This document shows positions 26,730 to 37,379 of a DNA stretch of 64,000 nucleotides, one piece after another; position 1 is the first letter of the stretch, and every line of letters begins with the position of its first letter. The translations under genes and the position numbers were made by a program. The notes under the pieces are model-generated. The model saw only the letters and a list, made by a program, of their open reading frames with translations, made no database searches and was not told the origin of the DNA. The stretch spans positions 487,425 through 551,424 of the forward strand of contig NZ_MTQF01000003.1 of assembly GCF_001975985.1 (NCBI RefSeq), in the 5' to 3' direction. This DNA comes from [Flexibacter] sp. ATCC 35103 (GTDB taxonomy: Bacteria > Bacteroidota > Bacteroidia > Flavobacteriales > Flavobacteriaceae).

Positions 26730-26758
26730 AAAAAAGCGAGATTTAGGTCTCGCTTTTT
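26730..26758 (+). terminator. Terminator, copy 2 of the recurring hairpin
   Basis: The stem and loop GCGAGA-TTTAGG-TCTCGC (26736-26753) with A5 and T5 flanks are identical to the glmS terminator. Confidence 0.9.
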
Positions 26759-27035
26759 CGTTTTTTAAACTTATTGTTTAATATATAGGTTTTACTATTA
26801 TAATGTTATTTTTGCAGGAAATTTTTTAGACTTTAGTTTTATGAAAATCTGAGTTGTTTCAAAATATTTTTTAAAATAATTAGACAATAAGCCGTTGAAG
26901 TATTTTTAAGGATGTGTCTAATGATTTAAGATGCATTACCAAAATAAATAAAATTGAATCCATAAAATAAATAATATAAAGTTTTTAAATCATTCTTGAA
27001 ACATTATCTAAATTGAACAAAAATTAAAATAACAG
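26759..27035. other. AT-rich gap and leader of the second tail-fibre-like gene
   Basis: No gene is seen. The last roughly 95 bases (AAATTGAATCCATAAAATAA ..., ATTATCTAAATTGAACAAAA) resemble the 85 bases before the ATG at 25705, so the leader was duplicated together with the gene. Confidence 0.45.
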
Positions 27036-27915
27036 ATGTATAAAAAAAAACGAAACTAGTAAAATAATTATAATACTGGCAATTGTATTATTTAATGCGA
27101 CAAACTTAGTAGCGCAAACTTTAAACCCGACTAATAGTATAAGAGTTCCTGGTGCTGCAGATGCTTTTAAGGGAGGATATACTTTTTCTTATGCAACAGC
27201 AGGAACACCGTGGAACGGTGCATTAATAAGTTTTGGAGGGTTGGATAATAGATACGACTGTCAAATTAGTGCTGATTACGGTCCACATGGGGGCAATCGA
27301 ATTTCTTTTAGAACTAAAAGTTCGGATTTAAATCCTGAAGGGATTCAAACATTCTATGGTGGTTTATCGGTTAGAAATTTATCAAATAGTAATAACAGTT
27401 CTGCTATAATGATCTCACATTCTATTGCAAATGGCAATCTTGTAACTTTTGGTACTTCTATTAGGTCAATCACGGAAAGCGAAGGTTCTAATATTTACGG
27501 AATGCAGTTTTTTACACAGGATTCGCATGGAACCGGTCAAACAGAAAAAGTCAGAATTCAGGGAAATGGTAATGTAGGTATCGGCACAACAGCCCCGGAC
27601 TCCAGACTTACAGTTGCAGGAAATATCCATTCCCGAGAAGTAAAAGTAACTGTTAATGCAGGTCAGGTTCCGGATTATGTTTTTGCTAACGACTACAAAT
27701 TAAAGTCATTGCAGGAAGTTGAAAAATATATCAAACAAAATAGTCATTTACCGGAAATACCATCTGCTCAGGAAATGGAAAGAAACGGTTTAATGCTTGC
27801 AGAAATGAATATGAGTTTGCTTAAAAAAATGGAAGAAATGACTTTGTATATAATCGAACAAAATAAGCAAATTATTGATTTGAAAAATCGCTTGGAAAAA
27901 GTAGAAAGTAAATAG
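27036..27915 (+). pseudogene. Second tail-fibre-like gene, out of frame at an A9 tract after the ATG
   Basis: From the ATG at 27036 the frame is ATG TAT and nine A, then CGA AAC TAG, and stops. One A fewer (or two more) would give MYKKNETSKIIIILAIVLF and on to NATNLVAQTLNPTNSIRV, a complete signal peptide. That frame is open without interruption to 27915. The downstream part has GNVGIGTTAPDSRLTVAGNI, the VPDYVFANDYKLKSLQEVEK module and a coiled coil, all closely matching the gene at 25705. The intact frame has no other ATG near the signal peptide. It is therefore a phase-off, slippage-dependent, recently broken or mis-sequenced gene. About 292 residues would be made in the repaired frame. Confidence 0.75.
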
Positions 27916-27942
27916 AAAATACTACAAGAAAAGAGTAGTGTT

Positions 27943-27974
27943 AAAAAAGCGAGATTTAGGTCTCGCTTTTTTTT
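27943..27974 (+). terminator. Terminator, copy 3 of the recurring hairpin
   Basis: The same stem-loop (GCGAGA-TTTAGG-TCTCGC) with A6 and T8 flanks; together with copy 1 it also shares the adjacent TGTT on the left. It closes the accessory segment. Confidence 0.9.
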
Positions 27975-28223
27975 ATTGTCATATTTTTTTTCTTAAAGGT
28001 GTATTTTTATTAAATCCTCATTTTTTTAATTAAAAATAATATGTATGCATAGTATTGCGGGTTTTGAAACTTTGATATTTGATTTTAATTTAATAAATCT
28101 AATTGATGAATAGTTAAAATTGTAACGAAATTAATATAGAATATTGATTTTATTTAACATTTTTTTATTAATATCAAAATTATTTGTATTTTGGCTATAT
28201 AAACTAACCAAAAACAAACCTAA
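27975..28223. other. AT-rich promoter region of the TonB receptor gene
   Basis: No gene is seen in this 249-bp stretch. TATTTTGGC about 40 bases before the ATG is close to, but not an exact match for, the TAnnTTTG box. Confidence 0.35.
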
Positions 28224-31016
28224 ATGAGAGTATATTTACTAATTATGTTGTTTTTCAGCGGAATATCCTTCGCTCAAAATACAATTACCGGTTCTGTTAC
28301 TGATGGTAACAAACAATCTATTCCTGGTGCTAACGTAAGTGTTGTAGGAGAACGAAGCGGTACTTCAACCGATTTTGATGGCACATTTAAACTAAGTACT
28401 TCTGCAAGATTGCCCTTGACGATCAAAGTGTCGGCAGTGGGGTTTGAATCTAAAACGATTAATGTAACATCAACGAGTCAAAAAGTAGATGTGGTATTAA
28501 AAGATGAAGAAACAAAACTGGATGAAATTGTTGTTTCGGCTTCGAGGACCCCTGAAAGGGTAATTGAGTCGCCTGTTACTATTGAAAGAATGGGAATTCA
28601 GGAAATTAGAAATACTACTGCGCCAACTTTTTATGATGGTTTAGAAAATTTAAAAGAGGTAAATTTTAATACAAGTAGTATTTCGTTTAAATCTATTAAT
28701 ACCCGTGGTTTTGCTTCTGTGGCTAATACCCGTTTCATGCAATTAGTTGATGGGATGGATAATTCTTCTCCGGCATTAAACTTTGTATTAGGGAATTTAA
28801 TAGGAATCTCGGATATAGATGTGGCTAATGTAGAGCTTTTACCTGGCGCTTCTTCGGCACTTTACGGAGCGAATGCTTTTAATGGTATTATGTTTATGAA
28901 TAGTAAAAGTCCTTTTACAAATGAAGGAATTAGTGTTTACTACAAATACGGTCAGACAACTCAAAAAGCTGCCGGAACAAATGATTATAATGATTTTGGA
29001 ATTAGAGCAGCGAAAGCATTTACCAAACATTTTGCGTTAAAAGCCAATTTTACTTATATGGAAGCGACAGAATGGATTGCTGCCGATACCAGAAGTATGA
29101 CTGGCGGATCTATTGGTCATGCGAATAATCAAAATTATGATGGATTAAATATTTATGGTGACGAGGTGACTACTTTTATCCCTAACGTGGGGCAGGTAAG
29201 CAGAACAGGTTATCGTGAACAAGATCTGACAGATAATAAAGTTAAAAACGTGAAAGCAGATTTCTCTGCTCACATTAGACCTTTTGCTGATGATACAGAA
29301 ATTATCATGCAGTATAAAATTGGTTTGGGAAGTACAATTTACCAAGGAGCTAATAGATATGCTTTGAAAGATTTTATGATGCAGCAAGGAAAAGTTGAAG
29401 TAAAAGGAAAAAACTTTTTTGCAAGAGTATATGCTACAGATGAAGATGCAGGAAATTCATATGATATGAGATTCGCTGCATGGAATGTAAACAGAGCTGC
29501 AAAATCAGACCAGGAATGGTTTACTAATTACGCAACAGCTTATCAGTTATCTGGTGCTGTTATGGGAACCAATGCAAATGAGTCTGCTGCAATCGCAAGA
29601 AATTTTGCAGATTATAACGTGCTTCCTGCTCAAATTTCTTTTATACCAAAACCTAAAGGTTCGGCAAGATTTGAACCGGGTTCTGCTCAATTTAATAATG
29701 CTCTTGCAACAGTGGTTTCTAATCCTGATTTAACGCAGGGAGCAAAATTTATTGATCATTCGAAATTATATCACTCTGATGTGAATTATAATTTCAGAGA
29801 TATGATTAAATGGGCTGAGATTCAGGTTGGTGGTTCATGGAGAGAATATGTAATGGATTCTGAAGGAACTATTTTTACAGATTATGACGGACCAATCAGT
29901 TATAGAGAATATGGAGCTTATGGTCAGTTGACTAAAAAATTCATGGATGACAGATTGAAATTCACAGGATCATTGCGTTATGATAAGAGTCAAAACTTTG
30001 ATGGTAATTTATCTCCAAGAGTTTCATTTGTTTATTCTGCGGGAGAGTCTAAAAGACATAATTTCAGATTGTCTTATCAAACAGGTTTCCGTAATCCAAC
30101 AACACAAGATCAATATATTGGTTTAGATTTAGGGCCATTTGCATTAATTGGTTCGGCGCCGGAAAATTTAGATCGTTTTCAGGAAACTGTTAATGTGAGT
30201 GCAGCAGGACAAACAGTCGCAGGTCAGCCTGCTACTATCGCAATGTCTGGTCAAAATGCATATCACAATGCATATACTGTGGCTTCTGTTCAGGCATTTG
30301 CTGCATCAGCTAATCCTGCTGATCTTAAAGTGGCAAATATCGGATTGGTTAAACCGGAGCAAGTTCAGGCTTTTGAAGTAGGATATCGTTCAGTGGTTCA
30401 AAATGATTTGTCAATTGATTTGAATGCTTATTACAATATTTATAATGATTTCATGAATACGGCAAGAGTAATATCTCCTTATTATGGAACCGTTGGTACG
30501 GATTCTTCTAATCCTTCAGTACAACAAACGTATCAGGCGTTGGCTTTTGGAGATCGAAGAGTCTATCAGGTATATACTAATACTACTGCTCAGGTTTCAT
30601 CACTAGGTTTTGGTATTGGTTTGTCTAAAAAAGTATATAAAGATTTTGAAGTAGGTGCAAATTATAACTACGCGCAGTTTGATTTTAATCAGGCAGACGA
30701 TCCAAGTTTTATAGCAGGTTTTAATACTCCAAAACATAGAATTAAAGCGTCTCTTGGAAATGCTAAAGTGATTAAAAATTTAGGTTTTAATGTTAATGTA
30801 AGATGGAATACAGAATATTTATGGCAATCTTCTTTTGGAGATGGTATTGTTCCGGAAAACACAGTGCTTGATGCTCAGATAAATTATGCTTTGACAAAAT
30901 GGAAATCAGTTTTTAAAGTTGGGGCAACGAACCTTTTTGGATCAGATTATATCCAGGTAATTGGGGCAGGAGCAATTGGTCAGCAATGGTTTGTTTCCTG
31001 GACGATTAATCCATAA
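28224..31016 (+). CDS. TonB-dependent outer-membrane receptor with carboxypeptidase-regulatory N-domain
   Basis: The 930-residue protein has a signal peptide (MRVYLLIMLFFSGISFAQ). A carboxypeptidase D regulatory-like beta-sandwich (about 20-95, ITGSVTDGNKQSIPGANVSV) and a TonB box/plug start (LDEIVVSASRTPERVIESPV) follow. The plug domain (ELLPGASSALYGANAFNGI) leads into a 22-strand-type barrel to the C-terminus. It imports an unknown ligand through the outer membrane with TonB-ExbB-ExbD. A GDSL-type lipoprotein lies 86 bases downstream and may process the ligand. No SusD gene is present, so it is not a classical Sus pair. Confidence 0.93.
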   Translation: MRVYLLIMLFFSGISFAQNTITGSVTDGNKQSIPGANVSVVGERSGTSTDFDGTFKLSTSARLPLTIKVSAVGFESKTINVTSTSQKVDVVLKDEETKLDEIVVSASRTPERVIESPVTIERMGIQEIRNTTAPTFYDGLENLKEVNFNTSSISFKSINTRGFASVANTRFMQLVDGMDNSSPALNFVLGNLIGISDIDVANVELLPGASSALYGANAFNGIMFMNSKSPFTNEGISVYYKYGQTTQKAAGTNDYNDFGIRAAKAFTKHFALKANFTYMEATEWIAADTRSMTGGSIGHANNQNYDGLNIYGDEVTTFIPNVGQVSRTGYREQDLTDNKVKNVKADFSAHIRPFADDTEIIMQYKIGLGSTIYQGANRYALKDFMMQQGKVEVKGKNFFARVYATDEDAGNSYDMRFAAWNVNRAAKSDQEWFTNYATAYQLSGAVMGTNANESAAIARNFADYNVLPAQISFIPKPKGSARFEPGSAQFNNALATVVSNPDLTQGAKFIDHSKLYHSDVNYNFRDMIKWAEIQVGGSWREYVMDSEGTIFTDYDGPISYREYGAYGQLTKKFMDDRLKFTGSLRYDKSQNFDGNLSPRVSFVYSAGESKRHNFRLSYQTGFRNPTTQDQYIGLDLGPFALIGSAPENLDRFQETVNVSAAGQTVAGQPATIAMSGQNAYHNAYTVASVQAFAASANPADLKVANIGLVKPEQVQAFEVGYRSVVQNDLSIDLNAYYNIYNDFMNTARVISPYYGTVGTDSSNPSVQQTYQALAFGDRRVYQVYTNTTAQVSSLGFGIGLSKKVYKDFEVGANYNYAQFDFNQADDPSFIAGFNTPKHRIKASLGNAKVIKNLGFNVNVRWNTEYLWQSSFGDGIVPENTVLDAQINYALTKWKSVFKVGATNLFGSDYIQVIGAGAIGQQWFVSWTINP

Positions 31017-31102
31017 TTATAAAAGTAGATGAAGCAGGTTTCTTTCTTTTTGTTTTTTTTGAAAATTAAATAGAAAGACGTAATAATTTTAAACTTAAGA
31101 AC

Positions 31103-32668
31103 ATGATAAAAAATATGAAATGGCTATTATTGGTTTCTTTAACCTTTATGGCATGTAATAATGATGATAGTAATGATACTCCTGCCGAAGTTCCGGTTGT
31201 TCCAGGATCTGCAGTTTTTACAAAATACATAGCACTTGGAGATTCGTTTGCTGCAGGCTATAGTGATGGTGCTTTGTTTGCAAAAGGACAAAGTAATTCA
31301 TATGCTAATATCTTATCGCAGCAATTTGCAGCGGCAGGCGGCGGCGCTTTTACTACGCCTTTAATGCTGGATAATACCGGAGGGTTTTCTTCCGGAGGGG
31401 TACAAGTGGCTAAATTTCCAACAAGATTAATTTTTAATCCGGCTACAAGCGCTCCTGTAAATATTCCTGGTGTTTCCGGAACAGCGATAACAGCACATTT
31501 AACCGGTTCTTTTAGTAATATGGGAATTCCCGGTGCAAAAAGTTTTCACTTAATCGCGCCTGGATATGGAAATCTTGCCGGGGTTTTTGCAACTCCTGCT
31601 ACAGCAAATCCTTATTTTGCACGTTTTTCTTCCTCGCCTACTACTAGTGTTCTTGCTGATGCTGTAGCACAGGCTCCTACATTCTTTTCTTTATTTATTG
31701 GAGGTAATGATGTTTTGGGTTATGCTACAAACGGAGGAGTGCCTACTTCGCAGGATCCTGTTTTGGGAGATGACATAACTCCAACAGCAACTTTTAATTT
31801 TGCATATAATACCTTGGTTAATACTTTGACTGCAAATGGCGCAAAAGGTGTAGTTGCAAATTTACCATACATTACAACCTTGCCACATTTTACAACAGTG
31901 CCTTATAATCCGCTTACGGCAAAATCAATTGGTAAAGACAATGAAGTAGTTGGTCTGGCAACGATTAAGTTGCTTAATGCACAATTATATGGTCCGCTAA
32001 AACAAGCCTTAACTGCTTTTGGTGCGGGAGACAGAATTAATTTGCTGTCTGAAACTTCTACCAGCCCGGTATTGATAAAAGACGAAACGTTGCCTAATTT
32101 ATCTGCACAATTAGCAGCAGCATTTACGCCAACATTAGGAGCGCAGACTGCGGCTTTTTATGGTGCGATATTTGGTCAGGCGAGACAGGCTAAATCTACA
32201 GATTTGTTATTGTTAACTACCAGAGCTGCAATTGGTACAGCGCCAACTGCTCTTGATTCTGGTGTGGGAATTGCTCCTCCATATCCATTAAATGCATTTG
32301 GTGTATCGTTTCCTTTACAGGATAAACATGTATTGATTCCTTCTGAGATTGCTGAAATTAAAGTAGCAACAGATGCTTATAATGTAATAATTGCTGCCGC
32401 TGCAGAGGCAAAAGGATTGGCTTTTGTTGATACAAGAAGTGTATTAACGCAGTTGTCTAGCGGAGGAATTCGTTTTGGCAATTTTACAATGACTTCCTCT
32501 TATGCTGTTGGGGGCGCTTTTTCTCTTGATGGAGTGCATCCAAGTCCAAGAGGTTACGGTTTGATTGCAAATATATTTATAGATGCTATTAATACAAAAT
32601 ATGGCTCAACATTACGTCACGTAGATTTGGCTTTATATCCAATTCAATATGGGGCAACCATAAAATAA
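31103..32668 (+). CDS. SGNH/GDSL-family esterase lipoprotein
   Basis: The 521-residue protein has a lipoprotein signal ending in LTFMAC. The following NNDDSNDT is acidic, as in surface-exported Bacteroidota lipoproteins. The SGNH blocks are in order: catalytic Ser in IALGDSFAAGYSDG, the Gly of the oxyanion region, Asn in FIGGNDVLGY, and the Asp/His pair in LDGVHPSPRGYG near the C-terminus. It should hydrolyse esters or acyl groups, possibly on a substrate taken up by the adjacent TonB receptor. The repeated Gly/Ala-rich central part is longer than in minimal SGNH enzymes. It ends at a hairpin terminator. Confidence 0.88.
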   Translation: MIKNMKWLLLVSLTFMACNNDDSNDTPAEVPVVPGSAVFTKYIALGDSFAAGYSDGALFAKGQSNSYANILSQQFAAAGGGAFTTPLMLDNTGGFSSGGVQVAKFPTRLIFNPATSAPVNIPGVSGTAITAHLTGSFSNMGIPGAKSFHLIAPGYGNLAGVFATPATANPYFARFSSSPTTSVLADAVAQAPTFFSLFIGGNDVLGYATNGGVPTSQDPVLGDDITPTATFNFAYNTLVNTLTANGAKGVVANLPYITTLPHFTTVPYNPLTAKSIGKDNEVVGLATIKLLNAQLYGPLKQALTAFGAGDRINLLSETSTSPVLIKDETLPNLSAQLAAAFTPTLGAQTAAFYGAIFGQARQAKSTDLLLLTTRAAIGTAPTALDSGVGIAPPYPLNAFGVSFPLQDKHVLIPSEIAEIKVATDAYNVIIAAAAEAKGLAFVDTRSVLTQLSSGGIRFGNFTMTSSYAVGGAFSLDGVHPSPRGYGLIANIFIDAINTKYGSTLRHVDLALYPIQYGATIK

Positions 32669-32687
32669 TGCCAATTTTTTTAGTAAG

Positions 32688-32724
32688 AAAGTCACTCGTT
32701 TGCAAAATGTAGTGGCTTTTTTTA
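32688..32724 (+). terminator. Terminator after the GDSL gene
   Basis: The stem AAAGTCACT (32688-32696) pairs with AGTGGCTTT (32711-32719) with one G-T wobble and is followed by T7. Confidence 0.7.
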
Positions 32725-32809
32725 TTTTTGCTAAAAAATGCTTTTTTCGGTATTTGAAGCCTGAGTTTTAGGAATCAAACAAAATAATAGTATTTTTTAT
32801 AAAAAAAAA

Positions 32810-32839
32810 TTGATTTTATATTTTAAAAAATTATCTTTG
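32810..32839 (+). promoter_or_regulatory. Promoter of atpD-atpC
   Basis: TTG (32810-32812), a 19-base spacer and TATCTTTG (32832-32839) match the Flavobacterium consensus exactly. It lies 61 bases before the atpD ATG. Confidence 0.75.
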
Positions 32840-32897
32840 CGCTCTGAAAAAAGAGGTATTTTCGATAAACCTAAATAGCTATTTAATAAATACATAA

Positions 32898-34412
<1,515 letters not shown>

Positions 34413-34482
34413 TCTAGTTTTCAGTATTCTGTCGCAGTATTCAGTACTGAGACTGTTAACTGAGACTGTAAACTAAAAAAAG

Positions 34483-34764
34483 ATGATTTTAGAAATAGTA
34501 TCACCAGAGGCAAAATTATTTTCAGGAGAAGTAACATCTGTTACATTGCCTGGAGTTGATGGAAGCTTTCAAATATTGAATAATCACGCTCCTATTGTTT
34601 CTATTCTGGAAAAAGGAACTGTAAAGATTGCAGCGCCAAGTTTTAATTTTTCTAAAGACGTAGCGAGTAAATTCACGAGAGTAAACGACCAGACTTATAC
34701 ATTAGAGATTCAGTCAGGAACTATCGAGATGAAAGACAATAAAGTAATTGTTTTAGTTGACTAA
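34483..34764 (+). CDS. atpC: F1 ATP synthase subunit epsilon
   Basis: The 93-residue protein contains only the N-terminal beta-sandwich of epsilon (ILEIVSPEAKLFSGEVTSVT ... GSFQILNNHAPIVSIL). The inhibitory C-terminal helical hairpin is absent, as in other Bacteroidota. It couples the beta subunits to the central stalk. It follows atpD after a 70-base gap made of short direct repeats (CAGTATTC, AACTGAGACTGT). Confidence 0.95.
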   Translation: MILEIVSPEAKLFSGEVTSVTLPGVDGSFQILNNHAPIVSILEKGTVKIAAPSFNFSKDVASKFTRVNDQTYTLEIQSGTIEMKDNKVIVLVD

Positions 34765-34784
34765 GACGATTTTAAAATAATTTT

Positions 34785-34818
34785 TAAAAGCCATTCGCTG
34801 CGGTGAATGGCTTTTTTT
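34785..34818 (+). terminator. atpDC terminator
   Basis: The stem AAGCCATTC pairs with GAATGGCTT around GCTGCGGT and runs into T7. It ends 12 bases before the next gene's start, so the ATG at 34803 inside the hairpin is not a plausible start for that gene. Confidence 0.88.
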
Positions 34819-34829
34819 ATTTTTGGATA

Positions 34830-35345
34830 ATGAAAGATTTACCACAAGATAAATTAGTATACACTTCAGATAGGCCTTTCTGGAATTTTTTAATTTCTAT
34901 TCCATTGTATTATTTTATGTTTCGGACAACATGTAAAACAGTTGAATTGTTTTATGCTGGCAGAATTTGGTATGCTGTACAGTTTCTGGTTACAATGTTT
35001 TTTTTATTTGTTTGTGCAGCAGGAATAACATTTACTAAAAAAGTATACACAAATTCAAGAGATAAAAACGTTCGCTTTAATTTTACATTATTTGGAATTC
35101 CGTTATGTAAAGACACAATATTTAAGAATGTTCAATATGTGTCAGTTTATAAAAATCATACAGATCGGGATTTTGAAGTCAATATTTATCTCACAGAAAC
35201 TAAAAAGAAATCGGTTTCAGTATATTTAGATTCAAAACAGGCTTTTAAACTGGCGATAAATATAGCAACTGGATTAAATGTTGATCTGCTCGACGCGACA
35301 GAAAAAGGAAACTTTAAATGGATAGAAAAAGATAATATAAAATAA
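34830..35345 (+). CDS. Hypothetical two-helix membrane protein
   Basis: I start the protein at MKDLPQDKLVYTSDRPFWNF, 171 residues; a start nine codons earlier would lie within the atpC terminator. Two hydrophobic helices (about residues 17-36 and 50-72) are followed by a roughly 95-residue cytosolic beta-rich domain. The layout resembles PH-like-domain membrane proteins, but I do not recognise a family. It stands alone between two terminators. Confidence 0.65.
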   Translation: MKDLPQDKLVYTSDRPFWNFLISIPLYYFMFRTTCKTVELFYAGRIWYAVQFLVTMFFLFVCAAGITFTKKVYTNSRDKNVRFNFTLFGIPLCKDTIFKNVQYVSVYKNHTDRDFEVNIYLTETKKKSVSVYLDSKQAFKLAINIATGLNVDLLDATEKGNFKWIEKDNIK

Positions 35346-35348
35346 ATG

Positions 35349-35380
35349 AAAGCCCTTCGCAGAGACGAAGGGCTTTTTTG
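35349..35380 (+). terminator. Rho-independent terminator
   Basis: AAAGCCCTTCG pairs perfectly with CGAAGGGCTTT around a 6-base loop and is followed by T6. Confidence 0.9.
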
Positions 35381-35518
35381 TTTTACTAAAATCCGTATAT
35401 TTGAACTATTAGAATCTCTTTATAAAATATTGATTATTTATAAAAGCTCAGTAAGCTTTTATTATTTCGTTTTATCGGCTTGATAAAGCGTATTTATCTA
35501 TGTCAAATTTTATAAAGA

Positions 35519-36163
35519 ATGCAAATGAAAACTATACATAAAGTTGCCGTTTTAGGCGGTGGAGGAAGAGCTGGAAATTATCTTGTAAACCAGTTATTAA
35601 AAGAAGGATTCAGCATAAAACTTCTGTTGAGACATCCTGAAAATTTTACTATTCAAAGTTCAGAAATCGAAATTATCAAAGGTGATGCACTTGATATTGA
35701 ATCCATAAAAGTATTACTTCAGGATTGTCAGGCTGTAATGAGCACAGTTGGTCAGCGAAAAGAAGAACCTCTTGTTGCCAGTTCAGCGACCAATAATATT
35801 CTGAAAGTAATGAACAAGTACAAAATTGAACGATATGTTTTATTGGCCGGACTAAATATTGATACACCTTTTGATAAAAAAAGCCCCAAAACTACTTTGG
35901 CAACTGAATGGATGAAAACAAATTTCCCTATAATTCAGGAAGACCGTCAAAAAGCGTATGACCTTTTGTTAAAAAGTGATGTCAATTGGACTCAGGTTCG
36001 GGTTCCGTTTATTGAATTTAATGATATAAGTTCTCAGATTTCAATAAGTTTAGAAGATTGCTTGGGAGATAAAATAAGTGCAATTGATATCGCCAAATTT
36101 ATGATTCAGGAAATGACTGAGTCAAAATTCAGCAGACAATCGCCTTTCATAAGTTCGATTTAA
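35519..36163 (+). CDS. NAD(P)-binding Rossmann protein (NmrA/SDR-a5-like)
   Basis: The 214-residue protein opens with a nucleotide-binding loop (VAVLGGGGRAGNYLVNQLL). IIKGDALDIESIKVLLQDCQ and then AVMSTVGQ follow, the pattern of atypical short-chain dehydrogenases that act as reductases or redox sensors. RYVLLAGLNIDTP occupies the usual active-site strand, without an evident YxxxK pair. The substrate is unknown. ATG codons at 35519 and 35525 are both possible starts; no ribosome-binding site separates them. Confidence 0.82.
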   Translation: MQMKTIHKVAVLGGGGRAGNYLVNQLLKEGFSIKLLLRHPENFTIQSSEIEIIKGDALDIESIKVLLQDCQAVMSTVGQRKEEPLVASSATNNILKVMNKYKIERYVLLAGLNIDTPFDKKSPKTTLATEWMKTNFPIIQEDRQKAYDLLLKSDVNWTQVRVPFIEFNDISSQISISLEDCLGDKISAIDIAKFMIQEMTESKFSRQSPFISSI

Positions 36164-36175
36164 AAAGCAAATTAA

Positions 36176-36207
36176 AAACAGCGGGTATTATCAAACCCGC
36201 TGTTTAT
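36176..36207 (+). terminator. Rho-independent terminator
   Basis: AAACAGCGGGT (36176-36186) pairs perfectly with ACCCGCTGTTT (36195-36205). The trailing T run is short. Confidence 0.75.
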
Positions 36208-36229
36208 TCAATATCAACTTCAATTTTCA

Positions 36230-36237
36230 TAACTTTG
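36230..36237 (+). promoter_or_regulatory. Candidate -7 box of bioF, nearly leaderless
   Basis: TAACTTTG matches TAnnTTTG and ends five bases before the bioF ATG. No TTG is seen at the expected -33 distance. A transcript from here would start at or within a few bases of the start codon. Confidence 0.45.
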
Positions 36238-36242
36238 TTTTT

Positions 36243-37379
36243 ATGAAATTACCGGAAAATCTTATTCAGAAGCTTGAAAACCGAAAGCAAAATAATTCAT
36301 TAAGACAATTGCCAAGTTTTAATAATCTTGTCGATTTTTCTTCTAATGATTATATTGGATTTTCAAAATCTGAAACGATTTTCAAATTAGCGCACCATTA
36401 TTTAATCGAAAATGAAATTATTCAAAATGGCGCAACAGGTTCTCGTTTAATTTCAGGTAACCATACTGTTTATCAAATTGCAGAAACATTTATTGCGCAA
36501 TTTCATGACGTAGAATCGGCTTTAATCTTTAATTCGGGTTACGATGCCAATGTTGGTTTTTTTAGCGCTGTACCGCAGCGAAATGATGTTATACTTTATG
36601 ATGAATTGAGTCACGCTTCTATTCGCGACGGAATTGTAATGGCTAATGCCAAATCGTATAAATTCAATCACAATGATTTTGAAGATCTGGAGCGATTAAT
36701 CCAGAAATTTCCCAACACCAATATCTATATTGTTACTGAAACCGTTTTCTCGATGGATGGTGATAGTCCTAATCTGGAAGAATTAGCAGAGTTGTCTGAA
36801 AAATACAATTGCTATTTGGTGGTTGACGAAGCGCATACTTTAGGTGTTTTTGGAGAAAAAGGTGAAGGTTTGGCACAATACCTTCAAATACATAATAGGA
36901 TCTTTGCCCGAATCATGACTTTTGGGAAAGGTTTAGGATGTCACGGTTCTGTGATTTTAGGCAGCACAGAACTTAAAGAATATTTAGTAAACTTTGCCCG
37001 AAGTTTTATTTACACAACAGGATTATCCCCACATTCAGTTGCTACAATTTTGGTGGCATATCAGCAATTAGAAATCGATAAAGAAGCAATTGTTCAATTA
37101 CGTCAGAATATCATATTATTCAATCAGCAAAAAAACTTGCTGGGTTTAAAACCAATGTTTGTTCGAAGCAAATCAGCAATACAATCAGCAATAGTCCCGG
37201 GAAACGAAAAGGTAAAGCGATTAGCAAAACAACTACAGGATAAAGGTTTTGATGTAAAACCAATTCTTTCGCCAACCGTTCCGGAAGGTCAGGAACGTTT
37301 GCGTTTTTGTATTCATAGTTATAACTCTGAAGATGAAATTAACCAAATATTAGAATTGTTAGGAAATTTCGTATTTTAG
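36243..37379 (+). CDS. bioF: 8-amino-7-oxononanoate synthase
   Basis: This 378-residue PLP enzyme of the alpha-oxoamine synthase family condenses pimeloyl-ACP (or CoA) with alanine, the first step of biotin ring assembly. Motifs: FSSNDYIGF, GATGSRLISGNH, the cofactor Asp/His in VVDEAHTLGVFG, and the Schiff-base Lys in MTFGKGLGCHGS. Length is normal. It is the first of the biotin genes here, but is separated from bioD by a GxxExxY cassette and a four-gene sigma-factor operon. The BioF call rests on that context, since related enzymes (Kbl, serine palmitoyltransferase) share the fold. Confidence 0.9.
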   Translation: MKLPENLIQKLENRKQNNSLRQLPSFNNLVDFSSNDYIGFSKSETIFKLAHHYLIENEIIQNGATGSRLISGNHTVYQIAETFIAQFHDVESALIFNSGYDANVGFFSAVPQRNDVILYDELSHASIRDGIVMANAKSYKFNHNDFEDLERLIQKFPNTNIYIVTETVFSMDGDSPNLEELAELSEKYNCYLVVDEAHTLGVFGEKGEGLAQYLQIHNRIFARIMTFGKGLGCHGSVILGSTELKEYLVNFARSFIYTTGLSPHSVATILVAYQQLEIDKEAIVQLRQNIILFNQQKNLLGLKPMFVRSKSAIQSAIVPGNEKVKRLAKQLQDKGFDVKPILSPTVPEGQERLRFCIHSYNSEDEINQILELLGNFVF

